A stretch of DNA of 64,000 nt from UBA1731 sp045595285 (lineage in GTDB: Bacteria; Verrucomicrobiota; Kiritimatiellia; RFP12; UBA1067), in assembly GCA_045595285.1 (NCBI GenBank), contig JAZOAC010000027.1:1-64000 (forward strand), given 5' to 3'. A program made the position numbers and the translations under genes. Every line of letters begins with the position of its first letter. Within the stretch, counting starts at the first letter, position 1. Positions 36,658 to 45,601 of this stretch are shown piece by piece. The notes under the pieces are model-generated. The model was not told where the DNA came from. It worked only from the letters and a program-made list of their open reading frames with translations, and ran no database searches.

Positions 36658-39033
36658 ATGGGAATTGGTTCCTTACATATGGTTCAGACCTTCCAGTGCG
36701 AGAACAGACCGAAACCGATCCTGGTCGAGCGGAACGGGAAGTTCTACGCCAGATGGACGCGTGACGACGAAGTCATGCGTTCGCGCAACCGCAGCATTCT
36801 GGAGCGGCTTGACCGGATATGTTCAGTGGACGATGCATTTCTTGATGTGTTGCGTTCAGACGACGCGGAGGTGAAATGGGCATCCAGAGAAGATCTCGTG
36901 GATCTAGGGCGGCGAATTGCGGCATGGCAGGTTGATTCCGCGCCGGGTCCGTCGGAATGCACAAAGGTCAGGTTCCGTATTTCCGTGCCAGAGGGCAAAC
37001 AGGGCGGCCGGCGCAGGCATGATCTGCCGGAGAGTCAGCCCTGGCGGCTTGAAGCGGTTCTGCCGCCGGATGACCGCGCCGCGCTCAGGGCACTTGGCTT
37101 CGCCTGCCGCGCATACGCTCCGTTGCGCGGCATGGTCGGCCGGTCGATGGAGCTGGAGCAGTCTGAGGCGGAGACGTTTCTCCGGATTGGCGTACCCGCT
37201 CTCAAGGAGGCCGGATATGTGGTGGAGATGCCGGAAGGACTCGACGCAGGGATATCCGCTGAGGCGGAGATGGTTCCGGACGGGAAATCTCCCGGCAAGG
37301 CCTCGGCCAAAACGGTAAAGGCGAAGATCACGGTCCGGGTGGCCGGAGAGAAGGTGTCGCGTGCGGACATCGCCTTTCTGCTGGATCAGGGCTCCAGCAT
37401 CGTGTTCTTCCGCGGACGCTGGATAGAGGTTGACCGCGGCATCCTGAAAAACGCTCTGAAGGTGCTCGATGCCCACGGCAGGAAAATGTCGGAGCGGGAG
37501 GCGATGTCCTTCGCGCTTGGGTTCCGCAGGGCGCGCGGGCTTGCGGCCACGCGCGTGAAGGGCACGGGCTGGCTGGGCAGGATCCTGGACGAACTGAAGT
37601 CCGGCGGCAGTTTCAAGGTGCTGTCCCGTCCCAAGGGATTCAAGGGTTCGCTCCGGGATTATCAGCAGAGGGGCTATTCGTGGCTGAAGCACCTTACGGA
37701 CAGGGGGTTCGGCGCACTTTTGGCGGATGACATGGGTCTGGGGAAGACGATCCAGACGATTGCCTGGCTCATGAAGCGCCGTGAGGCGTCGGGTGGCAGA
37801 CACGCGCTCATCGTCGCGCCCGTCAGCGTCACCATGAACTGGATGCGGGAATTCGCGAAGTTCGCGCCGTCGATGAAGGTGATGATGCATCAGGGGAAGG
37901 GGCGTCTTGCCGGAAGTTCGTTCCTGAGGGCGGCAAAGGGATATGACGTCGTGATCACCGGATATCCGCTTTTCGTGAAGGATTTCAGGATTCTTGCCGA
38001 TGCCGGATTTGATGCGCTTGTGCTGGACGAGGCGCAGATGATAAAGAACCCCGATACGCGGGTGTCGCAGACGGCTCGGGCGTTTCCGTGCGTTGACAGG
38101 GTGGCGCTCACCGGTACGCCGTTCGAGAACCGAGTTATCGACATCTGGAGCATCGAGGAGTTCCTGAATGCGGGTCTTCTAGGGCCGAGGGGCGAGTTCG
38201 TAGAGGACTTCGAGCGTCCGATCCGCGAGGGAGGAGCCGCGCCGGCGATGGCCGAGCTGAAGAAGGCTCTCGCTCCATTTCTGCTTCGCCGGCTAAAGAA
38301 CGATCCCGATATCGCCGCAGAGCTCGGCGACAAGCGGGAGGTCCGTGAATATTGCGTGCTGTCGCCAAGGCAGAGGGCGGCATACGAAGTTGCGCTTGCA
38401 CGCTACGCGAACGCGCCTCGCGAGGAACGCGGTTCGAAGGGGCAGGCTCTTGCGCTTCTTACTGAGCTCAAGCTCATATGCGACGGACTTGGCGGCGACG
38501 GGGATGTGTATGGCGGCAAGGTGGAGCGTCTTCTTGAGCTTCTGGAGAGCATTTTCGACGCCGGAGAGTCCGCGCTGGTGTTCACCCAGTACGTGAAGGT
38601 CGCCGAAAGGCTCAAGTCTCTCATCGAAAAGAAGTTCTCCCGAAAGGTGCTCTTCCTACACGGGGGACAGACCCCGGCCGTGCGCGATGCGCAGATCGCC
38701 GCCTTCAATGCATCCGAGACGCCCACGGCGTTTGTCCTGTCGCTGAAGGCGGGCGGTTTCGGCCTGAACCTCACGAAGGCCACGCATGTCATACACTACG
38801 ACCGCTGGTGGAACCCTGCCGTCGAGAACCAGGCTACCGACCGGGCCCACCGCATCGGGCAGACCCGCACCGTGTTTGTGCACCTTTTCATCTCGCACGG
38901 CACGCTTGAGGACCGGATTGACCGGATTCTTGAGGAAAAGCGCACGATTGCCGGCGAACTTGTCGTCTCGGGGGAGAGTTTCCTGTTGAAGATGAGTGAC
39001 AGGGAGTTCGCCAAGACCGTCGCCTTGGACTGA
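36658..39033 (+). CDS. SNF2-family DEAD/DEAH helicase
   Basis: 791 aa from ATG 36658. TTG 36640 directly after the ABC-F stop, or ATG 36679, are equally possible, and none has a ribosome site. An N-terminal accessory region (about 1-325) precedes the SNF2 motor: LRDYQQRGYSWL, DDMGLGKTIQT (Walker A, near 360), LDEAQMIKN (DEAQ box), ALTGTPFENR, then helicase C with LSLKAGGFGLNLTKA and NQATDRAHRIGQTR. It is an ATP-driven double-stranded-DNA translocase that may remodel RNA polymerase or other complexes, as RapA-like proteins do. No nuclease or other defence partner lies next to it. It probably shares a transcript with the two genes upstream. Confidence 0.9.
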   Translation: MGIGSLHMVQTFQCENRPKPILVERNGKFYARWTRDDEVMRSRNRSILERLDRICSVDDAFLDVLRSDDAEVKWASREDLVDLGRRIAAWQVDSAPGPSECTKVRFRISVPEGKQGGRRRHDLPESQPWRLEAVLPPDDRAALRALGFACRAYAPLRGMVGRSMELEQSEAETFLRIGVPALKEAGYVVEMPEGLDAGISAEAEMVPDGKSPGKASAKTVKAKITVRVAGEKVSRADIAFLLDQGSSIVFFRGRWIEVDRGILKNALKVLDAHGRKMSEREAMSFALGFRRARGLAATRVKGTGWLGRILDELKSGGSFKVLSRPKGFKGSLRDYQQRGYSWLKHLTDRGFGALLADDMGLGKTIQTIAWLMKRREASGGRHALIVAPVSVTMNWMREFAKFAPSMKVMMHQGKGRLAGSSFLRAAKGYDVVITGYPLFVKDFRILADAGFDALVLDEAQMIKNPDTRVSQTARAFPCVDRVALTGTPFENRVIDIWSIEEFLNAGLLGPRGEFVEDFERPIREGGAAPAMAELKKALAPFLLRRLKNDPDIAAELGDKREVREYCVLSPRQRAAYEVALARYANAPREERGSKGQALALLTELKLICDGLGGDGDVYGGKVERLLELLESIFDAGESALVFTQYVKVAERLKSLIEKKFSRKVLFLHGGQTPAVRDAQIAAFNASETPTAFVLSLKAGGFGLNLTKATHVIHYDRWWNPAVENQATDRAHRIGQTRTVFVHLFISHGTLEDRIDRILEEKRTIAGELVVSGESFLLKMSDREFAKTVALD

Positions 39034-39141
39034 CCTTTTCGATTTGGACGGGCTCGGCTTCCAGTCTCGTGAACCGTTACCTGTGTCTTTTCTCATGCAT
39101 TCGTCCTGTCAGGATATCCATGTGGTTGATGGTTCCGGGAT

Positions 39142-39180
39142 GATGGAAGGGCTGGATGTACAGCTACAATTCCTTCCATC
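39142..39180. promoter_or_regulatory. Inverted repeat around a TACAAT box
   Basis: GATGGAAGG (39142-39150) and CCTTCCATC (39172-39180) are perfect 9-bp arms with a 21-base loop that contains TACAAT (39165-39170). This may be an operator over the promoter of the small ORF at 39208, or a hairpin after the helicase gene. Confidence 0.45.
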
Positions 39181-39207
39181 TTGAAATCAAACAACCAAGG
39201 AGTACTG

Positions 39208-39447
39208 ATGAAGACAACACCATCGATTAGGATGATCACCGAGGAGTATCCCAAAATCGCGTCCGTTGAAAGAATGCTGATATTGAGTGATTTTCCGCAG
39301 ACAAAGAGGGCTGATCGCGCCGCATTCCGCCGCAATTGCCTTGAAATGAACGACCTTGCCGCCGAGGAGCGCGGGCCCATGAATCCGATTGCTCTTCTCA
39401 TGCTCGCCGACCTTGTCGCACTCGCTCTTTGCCGCCATCGTACGTAA
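39208..39447 (+). CDS. Small hypothetical protein
   Basis: 79 aa from ATG 39208, preceded at good distance by AAGGAG. The composition is protein-like (MKTTPSIRMITEEYPKIASV at the start, a hydrophobic MNPIALLMLADLVALALC near the C-terminus). No family is recognised. The ribosome site and an upstream dyad with TACAAT support expression, but the length and isolation leave it doubtful. Confidence 0.4.
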   Translation: MKTTPSIRMITEEYPKIASVERMLILSDFPQTKRADRAAFRRNCLEMNDLAAEERGPMNPIALLMLADLVALALCRHRT

Positions 39448-39637
39448 GTTAGTGGTTGGTGTCCCACCAGCGCTTTGGTGCGTGAATGTCCATTGAGATA
39501 ACTTTTGACAGGATTTGCAGGATTCATGGGATTTCATCCGTACAGTAATCTAGCAAATCTTGTTAACCTGAATTAGTCAGTTGGATTATGCTCAGTGTCG
39601 TTAGAGATAATAAAATAAGCGACAATATCGATTTCTG

Positions 39638-39661
39638 GCTCTCACCCAGTGGGTGAAGAGC
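39638..39661. other. Hairpin with near-perfect 10-bp stem
   Basis: GCTC-TCACCC and GGGTGA-GAGC pair with one bulged A and a 3-base loop (AGT). It has no T-run, so it may be an operator or RNA element rather than a terminator. Confidence 0.5.
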
Positions 39662-39822
39662 AAAGACAAAGGCAAATCACAAATTTTACTGCCTCAGACG
39701 GTGATTTCTGCCCGCCAACTGCCGAATTTAGGGTTAATCCTGTCTGAAGTTATAGTCAAGGGACATGGCTGAGGCCCGCCGAGGTTTACCGAAGATTTTC
39801 GCTATTATTGACAGGGGTGATT

Positions 39823-39831
39823 TGATATAAT
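39823..39831 (+). promoter_or_regulatory. Extended -10 of the ispD operon
   Basis: TGaTATAAT; a TTGACA lies at 39808-39813 but at a too short 12-bp spacing. The leader contains an AGGAG ribosome site before ATG 39865. Confidence 0.65.
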
Positions 39832-39864
39832 AGGGGCATAAGAATTTACGAGGAGTTTTGTATT

Positions 39865-40542
39865 ATGGTTACAGCAATTATAGTCGCGGCAGGCAAATCC
39901 GAGCGCATGGGAGGCGGTACGGACAAGGCGTTTCTTAGTCTTGGTTCCAAGCCTGTCGTTGCGTGGAGTCTTCTTGCCTATGAGAAGAATGTCGATGTTG
40001 ACAGGATCGTTCTTGTCGTTCGCAAGGATCAGCTTACGGCGGCGAAGGCTGTGGCCAGAATGTTCGGAATCTCCAAACTCTCCAAGATAGTGCCTGGTGG
40101 TGCGCGTCGTCAGGATTCCGTCCAGGCGGGCATGAAGGAGGTTGATTCCGATACCAGAATAGTGGTTATTCACGATGGTGCGCGTCCGTGCGTTTCGCAG
40201 GATGTCATATCCGATGTGATCAAGATGGCTCGCCGCGGTTCTGCTGCAGTTACCGGCAATCGGGTGCGCGACACCGTAAAGATCGTTGAAAAGGGCAGTA
40301 CGGTGTCTTCCACTGTTGATCGTACGAAATACTGGGTTGTGCAGACGCCGCAGGCGTTTCCGTATTCAATGCTTCGCAAGGCGTATGCTGCAGTCGAGGC
40401 GGAGCGCAAGGAAGTGTTCGATGATGCGCAGGCCGTCGAAATCGCCGGCGAGTCTGTGAAAATCTGCGAAAGCGACAAACCCAACATCAAGATAACCACA
40501 CCCGAAGACCTTCAGGTCGCGGCGGCAATACTCAAGCTTTGA
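39865..40542 (+). CDS. ispD: 2-C-methyl-D-erythritol 4-phosphate cytidylyltransferase
   Basis: 225 aa, the usual length. It joins CTP and MEP to form CDP-ME in the non-mevalonate isoprenoid pathway. Visible motifs: AIIVAAGKSERMG (nucleotide loop), GGARRQDSVQAG, VVIHDGARPCVS, TPQAFPYSML and KITTPEDLQVA. First of five closely spaced genes (39865-44087). The next pathway gene, ispF, is not adjacent, unlike in many bacteria where the two are linked or fused. Confidence 0.93.
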   Translation: MVTAIIVAAGKSERMGGGTDKAFLSLGSKPVVAWSLLAYEKNVDVDRIVLVVRKDQLTAAKAVARMFGISKLSKIVPGGARRQDSVQAGMKEVDSDTRIVVIHDGARPCVSQDVISDVIKMARRGSAAVTGNRVRDTVKIVEKGSTVSSTVDRTKYWVVQTPQAFPYSMLRKAYAAVEAERKEVFDDAQAVEIAGESVKICESDKPNIKITTPEDLQVAAAILKL

Positions 40543-40545
40543 TAG

Positions 40546-41295
40546 ATGGCCAAGATTTACGGTATACTGGGCGATATCCACGCCAACATCGATGCGATGA
40601 GCGTCGTGTTGGACGATGCCGCCGCACAAGGGGTCACCGATTGGATCTGCACGGGCGATGTTGTTGGATACAATGCCTGTCCGTCCGAGTGCATCAGGCT
40701 TGTGCGTGATGAACTTAAGGCTCCAGTCGTATGCGGAAATCACGACTACTATGTAGCGTTCGAGCAGAATCTAGCGGATTTCCATCCTGCGGCAGCCCAA
40801 GCGGTCCTGTGGACGCGCGAGCACATCACAGGCGAGGACATGGATTGGCTTCGTTCCCTTCCGATGACCAGGCCGGTGATGGGCATGACGCTTGTGCATG
40901 CCACTATGGATATGCCGGACCATTGGGGGTATATCTTCGACGATTTTCAGGCAGCCAGCCATTTCGTCTACCAGAAAACGCCTGTCTGTTTCCACGGGCA
41001 CACGCATGTGCCGGTCGTATATGAGCAGACGCCGTTTGGTGCGGTGCATTATGATCCCCGTACATTTGAAAACGGGGAATTCAAATTAAACATCGGCAAA
41101 AAGTACTTCATCAATGTCGGTTCTGTCGGTCAGCCTCGTGACGGAGATTCCAGAGCCAGCTATGTTGTGTTTGATTCGGGATCGCGTACACTTCGTTTTC
41201 GCCGCGTAGCGTATGATGTGGCGAGAGCCCAGGCGCGTGACCGGGCTGCCGGGCTTCCCGAACGCTGTGCACAGCGCCTAGAGACCGGAAATTGA
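40546..41295 (+). CDS. Cytoplasmic metallophosphoesterase (YfcE/PrpE-like)
   Basis: 249 aa. All phosphoesterase motifs are present: GDIHAN (9-14), TGDVVGYN, CGNHDYY, LVHATMD and FHGHTHVP, ending with INVGSVGQPRDGD, which is typical of this group. It lacks a signal peptide. Substrates in the family range from phosphodiesters to phosphoproteins and diadenosine nucleotides, and cannot be chosen here. It starts only 3 nt after ispD. Confidence 0.87.
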   Translation: MAKIYGILGDIHANIDAMSVVLDDAAAQGVTDWICTGDVVGYNACPSECIRLVRDELKAPVVCGNHDYYVAFEQNLADFHPAAAQAVLWTREHITGEDMDWLRSLPMTRPVMGMTLVHATMDMPDHWGYIFDDFQAASHFVYQKTPVCFHGHTHVPVVYEQTPFGAVHYDPRTFENGEFKLNIGKKYFINVGSVGQPRDGDSRASYVVFDSGSRTLRFRRVAYDVARAQARDRAAGLPERCAQRLETGN

Positions 41296-41316
41296 TATGA
41301 CGTCTGAAAGGTGGAC

Positions 41317-41895
41317 ATGGTCAGCGAACTGAAACTGTTGCTCATCGCATGTGTTTCGGCCGTGGTTTTTTCAGGATGTCTCACATCCGCGCCTCCGCCG
41401 CCGAAAAGTTGGGTTGTGTCCGCTTCGCGTAAGCATTCCTCCGAACTGATGGTTGACAGGGTCGCGAGGCTTGGTTCTTTATCGGTAGCCGCTCCTTATG
41501 ATAAACCGGCCTTGGCGGTTGTGCGGAAGGATGGTTCGGTCGCGTTTGACCGATACAATGTGTTTGCGTCGTCGCCATCCGCTCTTCTTCGCATGCCATT
41601 GGCGGCGCTTCTTGAGAATGATGGTAGGTTCGGTCGCGTGTTGGCGTCCGCAAGTACGGCGCGCGCGAATTCGACGATTGAAGCGGTTGTTACCGACCTC
41701 TCGCTTGATTGCAGGGAAGACGGCAAGCGGGTGGCAAGGGTCTCCGTTTCGCTTGCTGTCATCGAGAACCGGGAGATAAGCATGTTTCTGGATGGAACAG
41801 GCTCGTCAGACGCCGCATCTGGCGACTATTCTGCCGCCTTTTCCGAGGCGTTTGCCGAGGCTGTGGCAGAAGCCCTGAAGACCATGTCGAAATAA
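41317..41895 (+). CDS. ABC-transport auxiliary lipoprotein (PqiC/DUF330-like)
   Basis: 192 aa from ATG 41317, with AAAGGTGG just upstream; GTG 41311 is a less likely alternative. Lipobox VFSGC places the mature Cys near residue 20. The body has the pattern of ABC_trans_aux lipoproteins: WVVSASRKHSSELMVDRVARLGSLSVAAPYDKPALAVV, then ...LLRMPLAALLENDGRFGRV and a VSLAVIENREISMFLDGTG end. Family members partner with MCE/Mla or Pqi lipid transporters between membranes, but no MCE or permease gene is adjacent here. Confidence 0.65.
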   Translation: MVSELKLLLIACVSAVVFSGCLTSAPPPPKSWVVSASRKHSSELMVDRVARLGSLSVAAPYDKPALAVVRKDGSVAFDRYNVFASSPSALLRMPLAALLENDGRFGRVLASASTARANSTIEAVVTDLSLDCREDGKRVARVSVSLAVIENREISMFLDGTGSSDAASGDYSAAFSEAFAEAVAEALKTMSK

Positions 41896-41910
41896 CAGCG
41901 CGATGACACC

Positions 41911-43152
41911 ATGGAACGTTTTGAGCTAGACGAGAAATTGCAGGATGAAATTCGCACCCGTGTGATGGGTGAAGGGTTCATGAAGATTGTGCAGACCGTC
42001 CGCAGGAACGGGAAACTGTTCAAAATCGTGATGCGCCCCGTCATGATTGGCGGGATCCGCAAGTTTCAGGCTGAAATGACCGACGAGGGACAGGTGCGGG
42101 TCAAGAACTTTGACGCCGTTACCGCCGCGGACGGTCTTGAGGAGATTATAGCCCAGCGCGGCGCCCGTGAACTTCATCTCATGACAGCGACCGGCGATCT
42201 TCATGTGCGTGTCACAAAGAAGGGCAAGGCGCTGGTTTCGCGTTCTGCCGAGATGAACAGGTCAGTTACCGTACAGCCGCACGACCGCGTGAAAAGGCAA
42301 CCTCTCACGTCATTTGACTCTGCCGCTTTGCTGAAGACGATCGGCATTGCGGACGGAGAAGGCAGGGTGCGTGCATCCATGCGCGGAAAGTATGATCAGG
42401 TTAACGAGTTTCTGCGGATCGTCGGCGATATGGTCGCAGAGGATTCGCAGAGGACATTCACGGTCGTAGACTGCGGGTGCGGAAAGGCGTATCTGACGAT
42501 TTCTCTCTGGTTCTACCTGACCTGCGTAAAGGGGTTCAAGGATGTGCGAGTGGTCGGAATCGATCGGCGTAATGACGTTATATCGTCCGCCAGAAAGATG
42601 GCTGAGCGTCTTGATGTCGTGGACAATGTCACATTTGTCGAATGCGATCTTTCCTCCTCCGACCTTTCGTCGGCGCCGCCTGATGGGCTGGACCATGTGG
42701 ACATGGTGGTGTCACTGCATGCCTGCGATACGGCAACGGACGAGGCATTGGCGCGCGGCGTGGAGTGGAAGGCAAGGTATATCCTGAGTGCGCCGTGCTG
42801 TCAGCATGAGCTTCAGCAGACGATCAACGGCGCAGGTGCCGTAGGCGCGAGGAGCGATTTCGCGGGTCTGCTGCGTCAGAACATTCTCCGGGAGCGCCTT
42901 TGCGACATCCTTACAGACGCGTTCCGTGCGATGATCATGCGGATTCTCGGATTCCGGACGCATGTGGTGGAGTTCGTGTCACCGGATGCGACAGCCCGCA
43001 ACATACTTCTCAAATGCGAGTATGCCGTCAAGTCGGGACAGGCGGGGATCGTTGCCGAATATCTCAATCTCCGTGACTACTGGAAGGTCACGCCATGGCT
43101 TGAGATGCGTCTTGCCAAGATTGTCGGCAAGCATCTGGCGAGATATGAATAG
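41911..43152 (+). CDS. SAM-dependent methyltransferase (Methyltransf_32 type)
   Basis: 413 aa. A basic N-terminal domain (1-150) precedes the methyltransferase fold. VDCGCGKAYLT (186-196) is the SAM loop; VGIDRRNDVI follows; VVSLHACDTATDEAL and SAPCCQHEL are characteristic of the METTL25/GSTCD-like group (PF13679). The substrate is unknown; the basic N-terminus and PCC motif suggest RNA, but this is only inference. It sits between the lipoprotein and epmA in the ispD operon. Confidence 0.8.
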   Translation: MERFELDEKLQDEIRTRVMGEGFMKIVQTVRRNGKLFKIVMRPVMIGGIRKFQAEMTDEGQVRVKNFDAVTAADGLEEIIAQRGARELHLMTATGDLHVRVTKKGKALVSRSAEMNRSVTVQPHDRVKRQPLTSFDSAALLKTIGIADGEGRVRASMRGKYDQVNEFLRIVGDMVAEDSQRTFTVVDCGCGKAYLTISLWFYLTCVKGFKDVRVVGIDRRNDVISSARKMAERLDVVDNVTFVECDLSSSDLSSAPPDGLDHVDMVVSLHACDTATDEALARGVEWKARYILSAPCCQHELQQTINGAGAVGARSDFAGLLRQNILRERLCDILTDAFRAMIMRILGFRTHVVEFVSPDATARNILLKCEYAVKSGQAGIVAEYLNLRDYWKVTPWLEMRLAKIVGKHLARYE

Positions 43153-43163
43153 GGCATCCTTCG

Positions 43164-44087
43164 ATGAACTTGGATGCGATAAGGCTGCGCGCACGTATAG
43201 TGTCTGCGATACGCTCTTTCTTTGATGGCCGAGACTTTGTGGAGGTTGAGACTCCGGTTCGCATAGCCGCCCCCGCACCAGAGCCTAACATTGATTGTCC
43301 TGAAGTCCTGCCGCCGAGGAATTTTGGAGGCGAAACGACATTTCTGCGGGCATCTCCGGAGTTGCAGATGAAGAAGCTTCTTGCGGCCGGGATGGAGCGC
43401 ATATACCAGATAGGGCCATGTTTCCGTGATGGCGAAAAGGGGTCTCGGCACAATCCCGAATTCACGATGATAGAATGGTACAGAAAGAATGCTTCATACC
43501 TAGATATTCTTGAAGATACTGAACGTCTCTACTCTTATCTGTCGTTACTTGATTATGGGGACAGACCCTGCGTTTCTGGGGGCTGGCCTCATGAAATGTG
43601 TGAATCTAAAGGTGAATTCAAGAAAAATATCGAATTTAAACAGATGACTGTAAGGGATGCCTATTTGCGCTGGGCTCAATGGGATCCTTGGGTGCAATGG
43701 AATCAGGACCGTTTTGATTTTGATATGGCCACAGTGATAGAGCCGTCACTGAAGCCGCTTGGGGCCGTGTTTCTCATGGATTATCCACCTCAGGCGGCAA
43801 GCCTTGCGAAATTGCGCGGTGATGTTGCTGAACGTTGGGAGTTCTATGTGAATGGAATTGAGCTGGCCAACTGTTTTACGGAGCTGTGCGATCCGGTGGA
43901 GCAGCGTCGTCGCTTTATCGCCGCAAGAGAGGAGCGCAGACAACTGAATGAGGCGGATTATCCCATTGACGAAAAGTTTCTTTCGGTGCTTGGTGATATC
44001 CCTTCCGCAGCCGGTGTCGCGCTTGGCGTTGATCGGCTTGTCATGACACTTCTCGGTATCGATGACATATTGCAGGTGCGGATTTGA
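43164..44087 (+). CDS. epmA: Elongation factor P lysine ligase (EpmA/GenX/PoxA)
   Basis: 307 aa, a lysyl-tRNA-synthetase catalytic core without the anticodon domain. It attaches beta-lysine to elongation factor P. Class II motifs: motif 1 region FVEVETPVR; motif 2 GPCFRDGEKGSRHNPEFTMIEWY (about 85-107); motif 3 GVALGVDRLVM near 285. FYVNGIELANCFTEL is typical of GenX. The partner genes efp and epmB are not in the window. The middle of the gene (about 43480-43720) is visibly AT-richer than either end. Last gene of the ispD operon. Confidence 0.92.
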   Translation: MNLDAIRLRARIVSAIRSFFDGRDFVEVETPVRIAAPAPEPNIDCPEVLPPRNFGGETTFLRASPELQMKKLLAAGMERIYQIGPCFRDGEKGSRHNPEFTMIEWYRKNASYLDILEDTERLYSYLSLLDYGDRPCVSGGWPHEMCESKGEFKKNIEFKQMTVRDAYLRWAQWDPWVQWNQDRFDFDMATVIEPSLKPLGAVFLMDYPPQAASLAKLRGDVAERWEFYVNGIELANCFTELCDPVEQRRRFIAAREERRQLNEADYPIDEKFLSVLGDIPSAAGVALGVDRLVMTLLGIDDILQVRI

Positions 44088-44250
44088 AATGGCATTGTTG
44101 AAGGTGCACAGAATAAGGATTGCGGCAGGAGAATCTCATACCGCAATGCGGTGTTCGCGTCCAGAGGCCTGACGGCGTCGCTCCACCGCATAGGGGTTGC
44201 GATGCTCCACATGCTACATGGAAAATGGCGGAGCGCCAACGGCATGAATA

Positions 44251-44259
44251 TGCTATAAT
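44251..44259 (+). promoter_or_regulatory. Extended -10 of the MFS/DUF456/LUD operon
   Basis: TGcTATAAT with no -35 box. The leader runs about 85 nt to ATG 44350, which has AAAGGA upstream. A small hairpin (ACCGC/GCGGT) lies at 44140-44152 upstream. Confidence 0.6.
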
Positions 44260-44349
44260 CTCCCGCAATGCCATGATGTGGGCAATCGCTGCATTCCGCT
44301 GACGGCGCGTGTGTACATCAGGTTCAATCACAAGAAAGGATACATCAAG

Positions 44350-45588
44350 ATGCGAGTGGATTACAAATGGAAGGCGTTGATTCTTCTCTGGGTGGCATTT
44401 TTCCTTCAGCAGGGAACCCGTCAGTTGTTTGGACCTTCTGTTCCGGCGATATGCGGTTCGCTCGGAGTTGACAAGATTGCGCTCGGTACGGTGGGTACTG
44501 CGTTTGCCATGGTTTACGGCATCTGCGTACCGTTTGCCGGCCTGACGGCGGATGTATTCAACCGCAAGTGGATGGTGACGATTGGCGTGGCGGTATTCTG
44601 CACAGGCATCTTCCTTTCCGGGTTTGTCGCATCTGTCGGCCTGCTGATGCTGACCTATGGCGTCCTCAACAGCTTTGGACAGACCTTCTACTATCCTTCG
44701 GCGACGTCACTGATCTCCCAACTGCACAAGGAGTCTCGCGCAACGGCGATTTCCATTCTTCAGCTCGCGTTGTACATAGGAATTGTCGGATGCGGCGGTT
44801 TTGCCGGATGGCTGGCCGGAAAGGGTGGAGACGGCTGGCGGATGCCGTTTTGGATTCTTGGCGGGGTCGGTCTGGCATGGGCAGTGGCGCTTGCCGTGTT
44901 CCTTCGCGACACAAAGCCGGACGTGTCGCACTCTGCGTCGGAGAAGCCGTCCGTCGGAGAGGCGCTCAAGTCGGTCTTCTCCAAGCCTACCGCGCTTTGC
45001 GTGACGATCGCATTGGCTATGATGATCTATGTCGATATAGGCTTCAAGAACTGGATGCCCACGCATCTTCAGGTTGAGTTCATGGAATCCAATCCTTTTC
45101 TGCGCCAGTGGGCAGGCTTTCATGCCGTATTCTGGCATTATCTCGGCGCCGCCATCGGCATTATCGTCGGCAGCCGCATTGGGGACAGGTTTGTGAAGGT
45201 GCGTCCGGGGATCCGGCTGGAAATCGGGATCGTGGGCTTGACGTTCGCCGTGCCGTTCATTGTATGGATGGCGATGACTCAGTCGTTTGCCGCGTGCTGC
45301 TTCGCCATGTTCGGCTTCGGCATATTCCGCGGCGCCTACGATTCCAATTTCATGGCGTCGTTCTTCGACGTTGTGAATCCCCGCTACCATGCGTCGGGTG
45401 TCGGCGTAATGATGTGCGTAGCGTTTCTCTTCGGTTCGCTCTCATCGACGCTTCTGCCTTTCATCGCCAAACTGACAGGCGACAATATGTCGATCAGCAT
45501 GTCTTCACTCGGCGGTTTCTACTTCGCTGGTGCGGCTGTGATTCTTATGGCCCGCATATTCCACCTGCGTCGCGATCTTGTGAAGTGA
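44350..45588 (+). CDS. MFS transporter
   Basis: 412 aa from ATG 44350 (a frame from 44278 would overlap the promoter leader). Twelve hydrophobic segments, helix 1 QQGTRQLFGPSVPAI, and DVFNRKWMV in the 2-3 loop as the MFS A-motif variant. It resembles the anion:cation symporter and oxalate/formate antiporter side of the superfamily (YSISAT-type organic anion carriers) rather than sugar porters. The substrate is unknown. First gene of a five-gene operon. Confidence 0.85.
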   Translation: MRVDYKWKALILLWVAFFLQQGTRQLFGPSVPAICGSLGVDKIALGTVGTAFAMVYGICVPFAGLTADVFNRKWMVTIGVAVFCTGIFLSGFVASVGLLMLTYGVLNSFGQTFYYPSATSLISQLHKESRATAISILQLALYIGIVGCGGFAGWLAGKGGDGWRMPFWILGGVGLAWAVALAVFLRDTKPDVSHSASEKPSVGEALKSVFSKPTALCVTIALAMMIYVDIGFKNWMPTHLQVEFMESNPFLRQWAGFHAVFWHYLGAAIGIIVGSRIGDRFVKVRPGIRLEIGIVGLTFAVPFIVWMAMTQSFAACCFAMFGFGIFRGAYDSNFMASFFDVVNPRYHASGVGVMMCVAFLFGSLSSTLLPFIAKLTGDNMSISMSSLGGFYFAGAAVILMARIFHLRRDLVK

Positions 45589-45601
45589 TGGGTTCTGCGC
45601 T

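Larger units (their letters stand above)
39034..39864. other. 830-nt mostly non-coding region
   Basis: It contains a long inverted repeat (39142-39180), one possible small ORF (39208-39447), a strong hairpin (39638-39661) and the ispD promoter. The rest (39450-39800) is AT-richer with no coding signal that I can support. Confidence 0.6.

Noticed and set aside
36658..39033. SNF2 protein as part of a phage-defence system
   Set aside because: No nuclease, methyltransferase or other defence gene is adjacent; the neighbour is an ABC-F factor in the same transcript.
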